DNA from: Candidatus Zixiibacteriota bacterium
Lineage (GTDB): Bacteria; Zixibacteria; MSB-5A5; GN15; JAAZOE01
Direction of reading: 5' to 3'
Length of the DNA stretch: 61,760 nucleotides
Assembly: GCA_030668485.1 (NCBI GenBank)
Contig: DAOUTW010000025.1
Span: 1-61,760, forward strand
Shown: piece after piece, positions 16,551-24,299 of the stretch
How the letters are laid out: the number at the start of each line of letters is the position of its first letter
Numbering within the stretch: position 1 is the stretch's first letter
Notes under the pieces: model-generated
Databases searched by the model: none
Told to the model about the DNA's origin: nothing
The model's input: only the letters and a program-made list of their open reading frames with translations
Position numbers and translations under genes: made by a program

Positions 16551-17099
16551 TTAACCCTCTTCCATTAATTTCGCCAGTCTCTTTCTGGCGTAGTACAAAC
16601 GGGACATGACCGTCCCTTTGGGGATATCTAAAAGTGTTGCGATTTCATCGTAACTCATCATGCGGAAATGGTTGAGATTGATAATTTCCTTATCGGCGAA
16701 ATTCAATTTCCGCATGGCGCGGAATAAACTCTCTTTTTCTTCCTTTTCCACGAGGGTGCTTTCCGGCGTGGTACTGTCGGTCAAAAGATATTCGACATCG
16801 GCCATATCGACCGACCGGGCGGCATTGACCTGCCGTTTGCGCAGCAGGTTGCGACACAGGTTGGCGACGATGGAATAGAACCAGGGGAAAAACTTCTGGG
16901 TCTCGTCGAATGTTTTAGCCGAACTATACACGCGCAAAAAAGCCTCCTGAGAAATATCGTAAGCGTCGTCTGAATTTCCGAGCATACCTAAAGCCAGGAA
17001 ATACGCCTGCTTTTTGTATTTCTCTACGAGTCCCGCCAGCGCCTTGACCTTACCGCGCTTGAGCTGGGACATGATCAATATGTCGTCATCCCTCATCAT
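16551..17099 (-). CDS. ECF RNA polymerase sigma factor
   Basis: 182 residues. Region 2 includes 'DDAYDISQEAFLRVYSSAKTF' and 'WFYSIVANLCRNLLRKRQ'; region 4 includes 'LNHFRMMSYDEIATLLDIPKGTVMSRLYYARKRL'. Two adjacent ATG codons (17099 and 17096) can serve as start; the frame's TTG at 17108 is less likely. It forms an operon with the anti-sigma and ybjQ. It is only distantly similar to the other ECF factor in the window, so the two are not a recent duplication. Confidence 0.9.
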   Translation of the reverse strand: MMRDDDILIMSQLKRGKVKALAGLVEKYKKQAYFLALGMLGNSDDAYDISQEAFLRVYSSAKTFDETQKFFPWFYSIVANLCRNLLRKRQVNAARSVDMADVEYLLTDSTTPESTLVEKEEKESLFRAMRKLNFADKEIINLNHFRMMSYDEIATLLDIPKGTVMSRLYYARKRLAKLMEEG

Positions 17100-17236
17100 C
17101 CTAATCAATATACCGGGGTGTGGAGGATTTATTCAATAAAAAATACAGATTTTTACACGTTGGGGGAGAAGGGGTTAGGTATTTTACCCAAGGTTTTATT
17201 CATCTCCCGACAGCCTAAAGCCACCTTCTGGTGGTC

Positions 17237-17292
17237 ATCGCGAGGAGGCCCGTAAGCGGACCGAAGTGAACGGCGGGGCCGACGTGGCGATC
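17237..17292. repeat. dispersed repeat of the CGCGAGGAG...GACGTGGCGATCT type
   Basis: The string from CGCGAGGAGGCCCG to GACGTGGCGATCT is a widespread extragenic repeat style in many bacterial genomes. Only one copy is visible in this window. It forms no gene. Confidence 0.45.
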
Positions 17293-17412
17293 TATGGCTC
17301 TCCTGTATGTATTTTACATACAGCACAGCCTTTTTCCGCAATTCTAATGAAATGTCATGCAGCGACATACAAGAGATTTGGCTTTGGTCGCTCATTTTTA
17401 AAGTTTTTTTTT

Positions 17413-17442
17413 GCGGCAGGGGCCGCTTTTGGGCTGTCGCGG
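17413..17442 (+). repeat. hairpin/T-tract/GGCTGTCGC element
   Basis: Stem GCGGC/GCCGC with loop AGGG (17413-17426), TTTT, then GGCTGTCGCGG (17432-17442). Same plan as the elements at 24523, 47788 and 53612, with different stem bases. Confidence 0.75.
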
Positions 17443-17757
17443 TTGTATGACAATGGTTTAGGGTTCGTTTCTCATAATTAAGGTTTTTCCTTCCTTTGGC
17501 TTTCGATGGGGTTTTCTTTTCGGTTACGGGCATGGATAGTATCTCCTTAAATGATTAGGTTCAATAATAGGGGAGTTGCCGGAATCAACAGCGGTTCTAT
17601 GTCATTTTTGTAGGTGGGATGATTTTATGCCACAATCATGCGAAAGTGGATGAGAGAGAGATAGCAGGTCAAAAAACTAAACCCACCTGGCGCCTGCAAG
17701 CGGGCTTGGGTGAAGTACAGAGTTGGCCCTCTGCCACTGGTCCCGACTATTTATCTG

Positions 17758-17791
17758 AAAAAAGGCCGGTCCGGATAATGCCGGACCGGCC
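17758..17791 (-). terminator. Rho-independent terminator
   Basis: 11-bp perfect stem GGCCGGTCCGG/CCGGACCGGCC with a six-base loop, followed on the minus strand by TTTTTT. It is one base different (in the loop) from the terminator at 21032 and sits 36 bp after a 20-codon open frame. Confidence 0.85.
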
Positions 17792-17826
17792 CGAATTCAT
17801 ACCGGAGCCGCGGATCACCTGCTTGG

Positions 17827-17889
17827 TCAGGCCAGACGACGGCGGCGGCGGATGGTCTTGAATCGCCTTTTGCGCTTGTATAAACTCAT
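17827..17889 (-). CDS. 20-residue arginine-rich open frame, or 3' remnant of a CTERM gene
   Basis: ATG at 17889, TGA at 17827-17829, encoding 20 residues that end in TIRRRRRLA. The end and the 95 bp that follow, including the terminator, are a near copy of the 3' end of the IPTL-CTERM-like gene at 21101. It may be a leftover of a deleted paralogue. Against that, it has its own ATG and an AT-rich TATATT sequence just upstream. Too short to decide by eye. Confidence 0.3.
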   Translation of the reverse strand: MSLYKRKRRFKTIRRRRRLA

Positions 17890-18244
17890 TTCCCAAGTTA
17901 TAATATAAGTACTGGGAAGCCTGTTTTTTGGGAAAAATAAGACAAGTTCAGTAATGTGGTATTGCTCAACTTCCAATGAACTTAATTAAGCTTCTCGCTC
18001 ATTAATATCATGTTTTGTTGATCGGGGATTGGTAACCTATCCTGCTTTTCATATCTGATAGTCAGATATGTAATCAGGCATTTTCGAAAATATCTGATTC
18101 CCTGATATTATGCGATGGGGTGCCCTGGATTGATTAGCAGAATCTGAGACATTATGGTTTTCAGCATCAATTTTTTACACCAGACTCTTTACTGAACGTA
18201 CGTGTAGACAATTTGCGCATCACTCAGATTGACAGGAGGAAAAA
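17890..18244. promoter_or_regulatory. leader region with a 9-bp perfect palindrome
   Basis: No gene. 18050-18070 is a perfect inverted repeat CATATCTGA-TAG-TCAGATATG, and partial ATCTGAT/AATCAG words recur over the next 60 bp. This is upstream of the secreted-protein operon starting at 18245, so it may be an operator. A good AGGAGG precedes that gene's ATG. Confidence 0.35.
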
Positions 18245-19120
18245 ATGAGGAAAACATCATTACTGGTATTCCTGCTAATGGTTTTGCTGAGTGCCTGTTT
18301 GTTGGCTCAGTCCCCATTGTGGGGGCCGGTGACCCTGGAGCGAACCACAGGCGCTCCTGATACATATCAGGACACCTTCGCTGCGCCTGATTCAACCTGG
18401 GAGTATTCCCTCCAGGTACTGGCGGCGACGGATTCCGGCGAGGCTGTAAGTAGCGCCTGGATTGAAATCAATGGTTCTGCGGTCGTTCGCCCTCAGGATT
18501 TCAACCAAAATGTGAATGAAATCGAAGTACCGATATCGCTCGATCATCAAAATCAGGTTGATATGCGTCTTGCAGGCCTGCCCGGATCAAAAATGGAGGT
18601 TGCCATTTATGGCCCTTCAGTTTCCCAAAACGTTTCTTCCAATGGAGGTTCTCTCAACCTGCCCGGAATTGCCGAGGTGACTATTCCACCCGGGTCGTTT
18701 GACGAGTCGGTGCCGGTAACTTTGTACACTGCCGCCGATAGCCTCACGCGAGACATCTTTGACATTTCGACGATTGTATTTGCCGCGGGTCCGGCCATGC
18801 CGTTTGAACTGCGGATCAATACGAATACGGTGAAAGCGGATAGTTCGCTGTGGGTAACTTTGATGTTGCCGGGTGAATTTATTGAGGCCATGGGGAACGG
18901 GCGATATGAAGCTCAGGCCTTTGTACAGCTTGAGGAAACCGGCGGTGGGGCGCCATTGGATAATTTCGACGTTTTTGAAAGCACCGTCGACATTGAATTG
19001 GGAACAATATCGGTGGAACTGCCGCCGTGGGCATTTACCTCATCGCGGACAGCGAATGATACCTTCGAGGCTATAATCATTATCGGTACTACACAGGCAA
19101 TATGGGAGGATGAGTTATGA
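18245..19120 (+). CDS. secreted protein with ZU5-like domain
   Basis: 291 residues. Signal peptide about 1-21 (cleavage likely after LLAQS). A segment near 135-165, 'GGSLNLPGIAEVTIPPGSFDES', has the look of a ZU5-type beta domain start. The rest is beta-rich and acidic. AGGAGG lies six bases before the ATG. The stop overlaps the start of the M23 peptidase gene (ATGA), so the two proteins are made together and may act together at the cell surface. No enzyme motif visible. Confidence 0.75.
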   Translation: MRKTSLLVFLLMVLLSACLLAQSPLWGPVTLERTTGAPDTYQDTFAAPDSTWEYSLQVLAATDSGEAVSSAWIEINGSAVVRPQDFNQNVNEIEVPISLDHQNQVDMRLAGLPGSKMEVAIYGPSVSQNVSSNGGSLNLPGIAEVTIPPGSFDESVPVTLYTAADSLTRDIFDISTIVFAAGPAMPFELRINTNTVKADSSLWVTLMLPGEFIEAMGNGRYEAQAFVQLEETGGGAPLDNFDVFESTVDIELGTISVELPPWAFTSSRTANDTFEAIIIIGTTQAIWEDEL

Positions 19121-20856
19121 TACGCACATTCTCTCTTTTTGCAATAGTGATAGTTTTATTACTGTCACGGCCGGTGATCGGAACCGAAACCAATTGCGAG
19201 GGTCTTAATCCGGCCATGCCGCTCAGCCAATTAACAATTATAGATAATGGTGAATTTGGCGATCCCCGCACTGGTGGTAATACTCATAAAGGAACGGATT
19301 ATAAGGCCGAACCGGGCACGCCGGTATATGCGATAGCCAAAGGAGTAATCCGTGACGCGCAAGTAAATACATATAAATGGGGGCATATTCTTGTACTTCA
19401 GCATGCGGTCACGCTTGAGAATGGCACCAAGATCATTTATCACTCGCTCTATGCCCATCTTCAAGAACAGGAAGTAAAAGATATCCGTGAGCAAATTCAG
19501 CAATCAGGCCCTATCGCTGTGGAACGCGGGGCCCCTTTGCTCGGCGCCAAGACCGGTACGTCGGGAAATGCGCAGGGTACAAAAGATCCACATCTCCATC
19601 TGGAAATAATAAAAAACTGTGTTTTCAAACCGACTTATAGAAAGTGTAACCCCCAAAAAATCAATCCCAAAAACTGTCTTCAGGTGGTACCGGATTTTGA
19701 TATAACCTATGTGTATCCGGGGCCGGGAGACACCATTCGGGCCGATCGGACTGTTTTTTTGCGACTGATTATTGAACCGGAAAACGCTCAAGTGCCTGAC
19801 GGTACATTAATCGAAATCTGGTCTGACGGAAACCTCATGAGCCAACAGGAACTGGATCGGACAGGACATGTCACAGTGCGTTCATCCAGATTTCCCAATA
19901 TCTGGAAAGTGATTAAAAGGGGTATTGGCATACAACTTAAATATGGTAATACTCTGATCGATGATACCAGTTTTGTCTATAATGTGGAATACAATTGGTC
20001 GGCGATAAATCGGGGGCCGTGGCAGATTACATATGACTGGACGTACAACTGGAAATCAAAACAATCGCCGTCTCACACGGCATTGGAGCACCATACCGGA
20101 ACCGGGTACATAGGCAGCCAAAGCTACTATAACGTGGCCCCTTTCAATGAGACATTTGCCAGAACGGCGTGGGTCAACGAATATGACTTCAAATACGATG
20201 ATATGATCGGTTGCACGTATGTAAGCATTGGCCCCAGTGGTAATTTGGTACATTTCCGATTGTTCCGGCGCTCGTGTTTTGATCCGCCGACAGAAAACGC
20301 TTTACGCACCGGGATGAAGGCGGGTTTCATAATGCCTGAAACCGGTCTCCATACATTCGATGATCCAGATGAACGGGATGGGCAATATATGAGTGAATTG
20401 GGTTTCCGTCTCGTAGACGGCGACCATCATCCCGAAATCTTTTGCAGCCGGACTGTAGATACGGAAACCTACAGCTCAATCTGGTCTTTGAAATATAGCG
20501 TCTATCTCAGGCGGATTCCATTTCCGGAGTGGTATGAAAGCGCAGAAAAAACAGTTGTCCAGACATATCGTGAACCTGAAATAAGTCTTCCTGCCGATAT
20601 GAAATTGCAACAGAATTCGCCCAATCCGTTTAATCCGGTGACAAATATCTCATTCTCGCTACCAGTTTCGGCCCGTGTAAAACTCGAAATATACAATATT
20701 CTGGGAGAGAAGATTGAAACCTTAATCAATGCCGATTATGATGCCGGTGAATATTCAATTTCCTGGAATGCGAGCAAATACCCGTCTGGAATCTATTTAT
20801 ATAGGCTGCATGTCGATGACCAGGAGGAGACCAGGAAGATGATCCTGCTAAAATAA
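19117..20856 (+). CDS. secreted M23 metallopeptidase with T9SS-type C-terminal sorting domain
   Basis: 579 residues. Signal peptide 1-22, then a LytM/M23 domain (about 40-165) with HKGTD (His57, Asp61), HSLYAHL (His109, His114) and HLHLE (His159, His161). This covers the zinc ligands and catalytic His of a peptidoglycan or peptide endopeptidase. A long beta region of unknown fold follows (about 200-490). The end (about 497-579) is a type A sorting domain: SPNPFNPVTNISF, then 'GEKIETL', 'GIYLYRLH' and the final KMILLK. This predicts export by a type IX-like secretion system. Coupled to the upstream ZU5-like gene by a four-base overlap. Confidence 0.9.
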   Translation: MIRTFSLFAIVIVLLLSRPVIGTETNCEGLNPAMPLSQLTIIDNGEFGDPRTGGNTHKGTDYKAEPGTPVYAIAKGVIRDAQVNTYKWGHILVLQHAVTLENGTKIIYHSLYAHLQEQEVKDIREQIQQSGPIAVERGAPLLGAKTGTSGNAQGTKDPHLHLEIIKNCVFKPTYRKCNPQKINPKNCLQVVPDFDITYVYPGPGDTIRADRTVFLRLIIEPENAQVPDGTLIEIWSDGNLMSQQELDRTGHVTVRSSRFPNIWKVIKRGIGIQLKYGNTLIDDTSFVYNVEYNWSAINRGPWQITYDWTYNWKSKQSPSHTALEHHTGTGYIGSQSYYNVAPFNETFARTAWVNEYDFKYDDMIGCTYVSIGPSGNLVHFRLFRRSCFDPPTENALRTGMKAGFIMPETGLHTFDDPDERDGQYMSELGFRLVDGDHHPEIFCSRTVDTETYSSIWSLKYSVYLRRIPFPEWYESAEKTVVQTYREPEISLPADMKLQQNSPNPFNPVTNISFSLPVSARVKLEIYNILGEKIETLINADYDAGEYSISWNASKYPSGIYLYRLHVDDQEETRKMILLK

Positions 20857-20871
20857 TATTTTGCGCGATCA

Positions 20872-20892
20872 CCCGCCGCGGCGGGCTTTTCT
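20872..20892 (+). terminator. terminator-like hairpin after the M23 gene
   Basis: Palindrome CCCGCCGCGGCGGG (20872-20885) followed by CTTTTCT, 16 bp after the stop. A close relative (CCCGCCTCGGCGGG) follows the gene ending at 24084, also preceded by TTTTGCGCG. Confidence 0.65.
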
Positions 20893-20923
20893 GACCGCCA
20901 GAAGCCGCGAATAAATAAACTGG

Positions 20924-21024
20924 CGTCAGGAAGGGGTTCCTGAAACCGCAGCGAATCATTGGCGGGATCACACGGATCCCGCCCTACTGTCCACCAAAAC
21001 AGGGCAAGATCAATCCCGCCCTAT
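20924..21024. repeat. 101-bp three-hairpin repeat, copy A
   Basis: 98 of 101 bases match copy B at 23516-23616. It contains three hairpins in order: TCAGGAA/TTCCTGA, GGCGGGATC/GATCCCGCC, and AGGGC/GCCCT. The first hairpin alone also occurs near 23029-23050. Looks like a composite REP (BIME-like) element. Confidence 0.85.
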
Positions 21025-21031
21025 ATAACTG

Positions 21032-21065
21032 AAAAAAGGCCGGTCCGGATAATACCGGACCGGCC
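21032..21065 (-). terminator. Rho-independent terminator of the IPTL-CTERM-like gene
   Basis: Stem GGCCGGTCCGG (21038-21048) pairs with CCGGACCGGCC (21055-21065) without mismatch, followed on the minus strand by TTTTTT, 35 bp after the stop at 21101. Confidence 0.9.
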
Positions 21066-21100
21066 CGAATTCATTCCAGAGCCGCGGATCACCTGTTTGA

Positions 21101-21955
21101 TCAGGCCAGACGACGACGGCGGCGCATGACAATAATCAAAGTCGAAAGGATCAGCAGCGAAACCAGAATAATGATACCCCAGCCGGTCAGCGAAGGCACC
21201 TTCGTTCCGTACTTGTATGAAACGACATCATAGGCCTGCTCACCGCCCGGTCCTTCCATTTGATAGTATAGAACAATATTCGTTCCCAATTCGATCGGTT
21301 CGCTTCCGACCAGAGCGGATATTATCTCTCCGCCATTCAGCGGACCGGTCAAGTCTGGGATGGGAAGCCAAGTGAGCTCTCCGGCCTCCAACATGGTACT
21401 ATCCAGTTCCTCCAGTTCCCGGTCGGTGACATCGATGGCATACTGAACGTCAATCATGGTAATCGGTCCGACATAGTCTCCCAGACCGTTGCCCGTTTCC
21501 GGCGGATACCCCGATCCCGTCCATTGATGCCACTGGTTTTCCAATTGGAATTGGATTTCATTAGTCACCTGATTATAGCTGATATACGGGATGGCTACCG
21601 GCCCGGCCAAACCAATAAAGCTGCCGGAGGCATCGGTCCACAAGGCGACATATGGCGGTGCCACCGGAGCATTGGTCGAGAAACAGCAATGGGCCTTCTC
21701 ACCGGGGGCTACAGTGCCATTATACCAATGGAAAACAGAGTAAACTCTGAAGCCGGTTCTGGTGAAATCGGCAAACGGCTGATTCAGCATAGTGTCGGTG
21801 CAGGTGATGTTGCCCAGAAGTATTTTTGTGAGGTCGTAAGCGGTCTGCCCGGTGTTGTTGGTATAGTGCTGATTGACCTGCCAGGCAAAAGCCGAACTGC
21901 CGGCGAGGAGAACCAAAACCGTCAGTAGAGCCAGAATCATTTTATTGGCATTCAT
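21101..21955 (-). CDS. secreted protein with IPTL-CTERM-like sorting tail
   Basis: 284 residues. Signal peptide about 1-24 (ends SSAFA). The C-terminus (about 252-284) reads VPSLTGWGIIILVSLLILST, then a basic MRRRRRLA end: a close variant of the IPTL-CTERM tag (IPTLSEWG, helix, arginines), which is processed by a dedicated exosortase-like enzyme. The middle is beta-rich, with no known domain; 'YNGTVAPGEKAHCCFSTN' and 'ITMIDVQYAIDVTDRELEEL' are readable but unassigned. GAGAGGT precedes the ATG. Followed by a perfect terminator. The tail and terminator are duplicated at 17757-17851. Confidence 0.8.
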   Translation of the reverse strand: MNANKMILALLTVLVLLAGSSAFAWQVNQHYTNNTGQTAYDLTKILLGNITCTDTMLNQPFADFTRTGFRVYSVFHWYNGTVAPGEKAHCCFSTNAPVAPPYVALWTDASGSFIGLAGPVAIPYISYNQVTNEIQFQLENQWHQWTGSGYPPETGNGLGDYVGPITMIDVQYAIDVTDRELEELDSTMLEAGELTWLPIPDLTGPLNGGEIISALVGSEPIELGTNIVLYYQMEGPGGEQAYDVVSYKYGTKVPSLTGWGIIILVSLLILSTLIIVMRRRRRLA

Positions 21956-22098
21956 TACAGATTACCTCTCTTTTGTCAGATGCAACAAGAACTGTCGGCG
22001 GGATGCGGTGCCAGTTAATGAATGAACAATAGCCTATAATCAGCCCGACTTGGCCTGTTTGAATCTGATCGTTTTAATTGTATGAGACTTGGTTCGCA

Positions 22099-22761
22099 TC
22101 AGATGTATAGCGGAGGGGCCCGGCCTGGAGGAAAAAGATGAGCCTGTATCTCAAAGACTATATGTTTTGGCAAAGGCGCCACTTTTTCGGGGGGGCTTTC
22201 GGCATGGGGCGAATTTGATCTCTGCAGGGTCAGCACGTTTTCGAAGAGGATTATGATCAGCCAGTTTATCAGAACCACCAGGAAGGAAACGAAGAGGACT
22301 CCGAAGAGGGAACCGATCTTGATAAATAACATGGTATTCTGGCCGGTGACGTCAATGACGCCCTTCATCCCGACGTAACGGGTCATCACAAATTCGAGGG
22401 GCAACCAGAGAACAGCCATTAGAACAATATTGAGTTCGATCTGTTTTCCGAGACGGTTCACTATCGCGCTGTAAAATACGAAGAGGATATTGAGGGCCGC
22501 AAATTGGTAGAGGGCCGTCGACGTGAATCCCCAGTAAATCATCGGAAATGAGACGATGTAGAAGGATGTGGCCAGCATTGAGCCGAGGGTAATCGATCTT
22601 ACTAACGGCACCCGTCGCGCCTGCCAGAGAAACGGTATCAGGGCAAAAAACGAGACTAGCCGATACTGGGGATAAAGATGGGCTATTGAAAGCAACAGGC
22701 CGGAAGTCCCCGCAAAAAGAAAATCTGTTAAGAATCGATTCTCACGACACACAGAATTCAT
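22099..22761 (-). CDS. Lnt-like membrane protein lacking the nitrilase domain
   Basis: 220 residues, about six membrane helices. The order of segments follows the N-terminal membrane domain of apolipoprotein N-acyltransferase: 'FFALIPFLWQARR', 'SFPMIYWGFT', 'LWLPLEFVMTRY', and 'SLFGVLFVSFLVVLINWLI', where Lnt proteins go on to the carbon-nitrogen hydrolase domain. Here the protein instead ends in about 40 proline-rich polar residues, so the catalytic Glu-Lys-Cys triad of Lnt is absent. It cannot acylate lipoproteins alone. Whether it is a decayed gene or a separate family is unclear; the frame is intact to the stop. Confidence 0.65.
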   Translation of the reverse strand: MNSVCRENRFLTDFLFAGTSGLLLSIAHLYPQYRLVSFFALIPFLWQARRVPLVRSITLGSMLATSFYIVSFPMIYWGFTSTALYQFAALNILFVFYSAIVNRLGKQIELNIVLMAVLWLPLEFVMTRYVGMKGVIDVTGQNTMLFIKIGSLFGVLFVSFLVVLINWLIIILFENVLTLQRSNSPHAESPPEKVAPLPKHIVFEIQAHLFPPGRAPPLYI

Positions 22762-23134
22762 GAGATTTTCCAGTATCTGTGTTTTTATCCGATAACCGTC
22801 TTATTGGCTGGCCGAGTAGTCCGATTGTCTTCTGAGTTCCCCGTCGTGACGCCAATCAAAGAGACGATAAGTTAATAAACGGCCTTAAAATATTAATGTG
22901 TCGGTGACAAATTATATCAGAGTAATCATGGTGAACGTCCGCGCTGCAAATCTCGGACACATCGCTAATTCCATTTTATAGGAAAAGGCGTTTTTTGTCA
23001 AGCATTATTCTAAAAAACGGACGTCAGGAAGGGGCTCCTGACGCCCATTAAATATTAGGGGCCATCGGCGGGGCATTCACCTGCGGCGGACCGAGTCGAA
23101 TTCAGGCCCGCCGAACGATTAATGCAAATCTTGA
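22762..23134. other. intergenic region with one TCAGGA hairpin
   Basis: About 370 bp with no gene found. Near 23029-23050 a CGTCAGGA/TCCTGACG hairpin matches the first hairpin of the 101-bp repeats at 20924 and 23516. A GGCGGG...CCCGCC pairing near 23072-23110 may be a weak terminator for the peptide gene ending at 23135. Confidence 0.45.
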
Positions 23135-23347
23135 CTATGGCTCGATTTGACAGTCGTCCGCATACCAGTTGCAGTTCCAATGTTTATGTCTGCAAACACA
23201 GAGATAGAGATCATCTTCGATACATTTAAAAGTGGCAATGCCGTTGGGATAACAATATTCGTCCGCGGTGGCGGTGGAAATCATGAGATCGCAGACGAAC
23301 GAAAATACAAATACGCAGATGAAAAGAATCATTATCAACTTCTTCAT
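23135..23347 (-). CDS. small secreted cysteine-rich peptide
   Basis: 70 residues: signal peptide about 1-28 (ends TATA-DEY), then a 42-residue mature peptide with six cysteines (positions about 32, 42, 50, 52, 59 and 66). An even number suggests disulfides. A GGAAGGAGGTGA ribosome site precedes the ATG. The same word precedes the unrelated Cys-rich peptide genes at 36196 and (nearly) 24299. Function unknown; secreted bioactive, adhesive or substrate peptide are all possible. Confidence 0.7.
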   Translation of the reverse strand: MKKLIMILFICVFVFSFVCDLMISTATADEYCYPNGIATFKCIEDDLYLCVCRHKHWNCNWYADDCQIEP

Positions 23348-23515
23348 GCCGTTTCACCTCCTTCCATCACTCCCCCCATCGGCTTATATCCGATGGTAAA
23401 GGAAATGATCTGAGGGTTTAAAAATATTAATGCCCGTAAATCTTGGGATGTCCGTGAAGCCCGCCTCGATGCCCCGACTAATATACTCAAAATCACTACG
23501 AAATCAATTTAAAAA

Positions 23516-23616
23516 CGTCAGGAAGGGGTTCCTGAAACCTCAACGAATCATTGGCGGGATCACACGGATCCCGCCCTACTGTCCACCAAAACAGGGCAAG
23601 ATCAATCCCGCCCTAC
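23516..23616. repeat. 101-bp three-hairpin repeat, copy B
   Basis: Near-identical to copy A at 20924-21024 (three differences). It fills most of the 347-bp gap between the Cys-rich peptide and the SpoIIAA-like gene; nothing else is recognisable there. Confidence 0.85.
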
Positions 23617-23694
23617 GTTTCCGCAATCAATTTCATATTAATACCGGACTAATTTTATCAAATATGTGGCCGATAGATATATAGAGGATAATAA

Positions 23695-24084
23695 ATGACG
23701 TATAAACTCAGGACAGAACAAAAACATGATTTCATCCATGCCGAAGTATCCGGTGAAAGGACCCGGAAGAATATTTCGTTGATAGCTCAAGAAATCCTCG
23801 AGGCCTGCCGGGAGCATCAGGTCGAAAGAGTTCTGGTCGACGTGCGTCGCCTGAACGGTCGTCTGAGTGTTTTTGATTCTTTGCTTATTATCTCAAGAGA
23901 ATTTCCTCGGATAAAGAGAGCCAATATTATCACCAAAGCTGTGATAGTGGATGATACCGCCCGCCGGGAGAGGTCACACTTCTTTCAAAGTATCGCCCGC
24001 AAAAGCGATTATAATATCCGCATGTTCGAAGATGTCGACGAGGCCGAACGCTGGCTTCACGATAAACAGACAATCACCATATAA
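23695..24084 (+). CDS. SpoIIAA/STAS-like small protein
   Basis: 129 residues. The pattern 'VERVLVDVRRLNGRLSVFDSLLI' then 'AVIVDDTARRERSHFFQSIARKSDYNIRMFEDVDEAERWL' matches the SpoIIAA-like (STAS-fold) family of small cytoplasmic proteins: a beta strand with a conserved Asp, then a final FED..EA..WL helix. Such proteins are often standalone regulators with unknown partners. No Ser phosphorylation site is obvious. AGAGGA precedes the ATG. It is monocistronic and followed by a GC-rich hairpin. Confidence 0.6.
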   Translation: MTYKLRTEQKHDFIHAEVSGERTRKNISLIAQEILEACREHQVERVLVDVRRLNGRLSVFDSLLIISREFPRIKRANIITKAVIVDDTARRERSHFFQSIARKSDYNIRMFEDVDEAERWLHDKQTITI

Positions 24085-24102
24085 ATTATTTTTGCGCGGT
24101 CA

Positions 24103-24122
24103 CCCGCCTCGGCGGGGTTTCG
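24103..24122 (+). terminator. terminator-like hairpin after the SpoIIAA-like gene
   Basis: CCCGCC-TC-GGCGGG (24103-24116) followed by GTTTC; an outer GGTCA/TGACC pairing may extend it. Same design as 20872-20892, including the preceding TTTTGCGCG. Confidence 0.55.
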
Positions 24123-24197
24123 TGACCGTATTGAGCCTTTGCGTAAAACGGCGTCACCCGCAAATTTGGGCGACGCCGCAATCAATGCTATATTACA

Positions 24198-24299
24198 CTA
24201 TTTCCCATACCACAGGCAAAGGGGATGGCAGAACAGGGCCAAACATACCGGAGGGCAAGAATAGCCACTCTGTTTCAAAGGCTCCACCAAATAAAGCAT
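24198..24299 (-). CDS. 33-residue cysteine-rich small open frame
   Basis: ATG at 24297-24299, TAG at 24198-24200. The ATG has a very strong ribosome site, GAAGGAGGTGA four bases upstream, almost the same as that of the Cys-rich peptides at 23347 and 36196. The product has five cysteines and several prolines and aromatics in its C-terminal half, and no clear signal peptide. It may be a real small protein, or the beginning of a truncated peptide gene of the same family. The remainder of the 24085-24535 gap has no other gene. Confidence 0.4.
   Translation of the reverse strand: MLYLVEPLKQSGYSCPPVCLALFCHPLCLWYGK

Larger units (their letters stand above)
17153..17533 (-). pseudogene. possible small gene broken by repeat insertion
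   Basis: An ATG at 17533 has an excellent ribosome site (AAGGAG seven bases upstream). About 27 lysine-rich codons follow (MPVTEKKTPSKAKGRK...), after which the frame enters the GGCTGTCGCG repeat at 17442 and then a second dispersed repeat (CGCGAGGAGGCCCG type, 17237-17292). Everything beyond about 17450 is therefore repeat translation. Best read as the 5' end of a small basic protein truncated by repeat arrival, or as chance. Confidence 0.3.
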
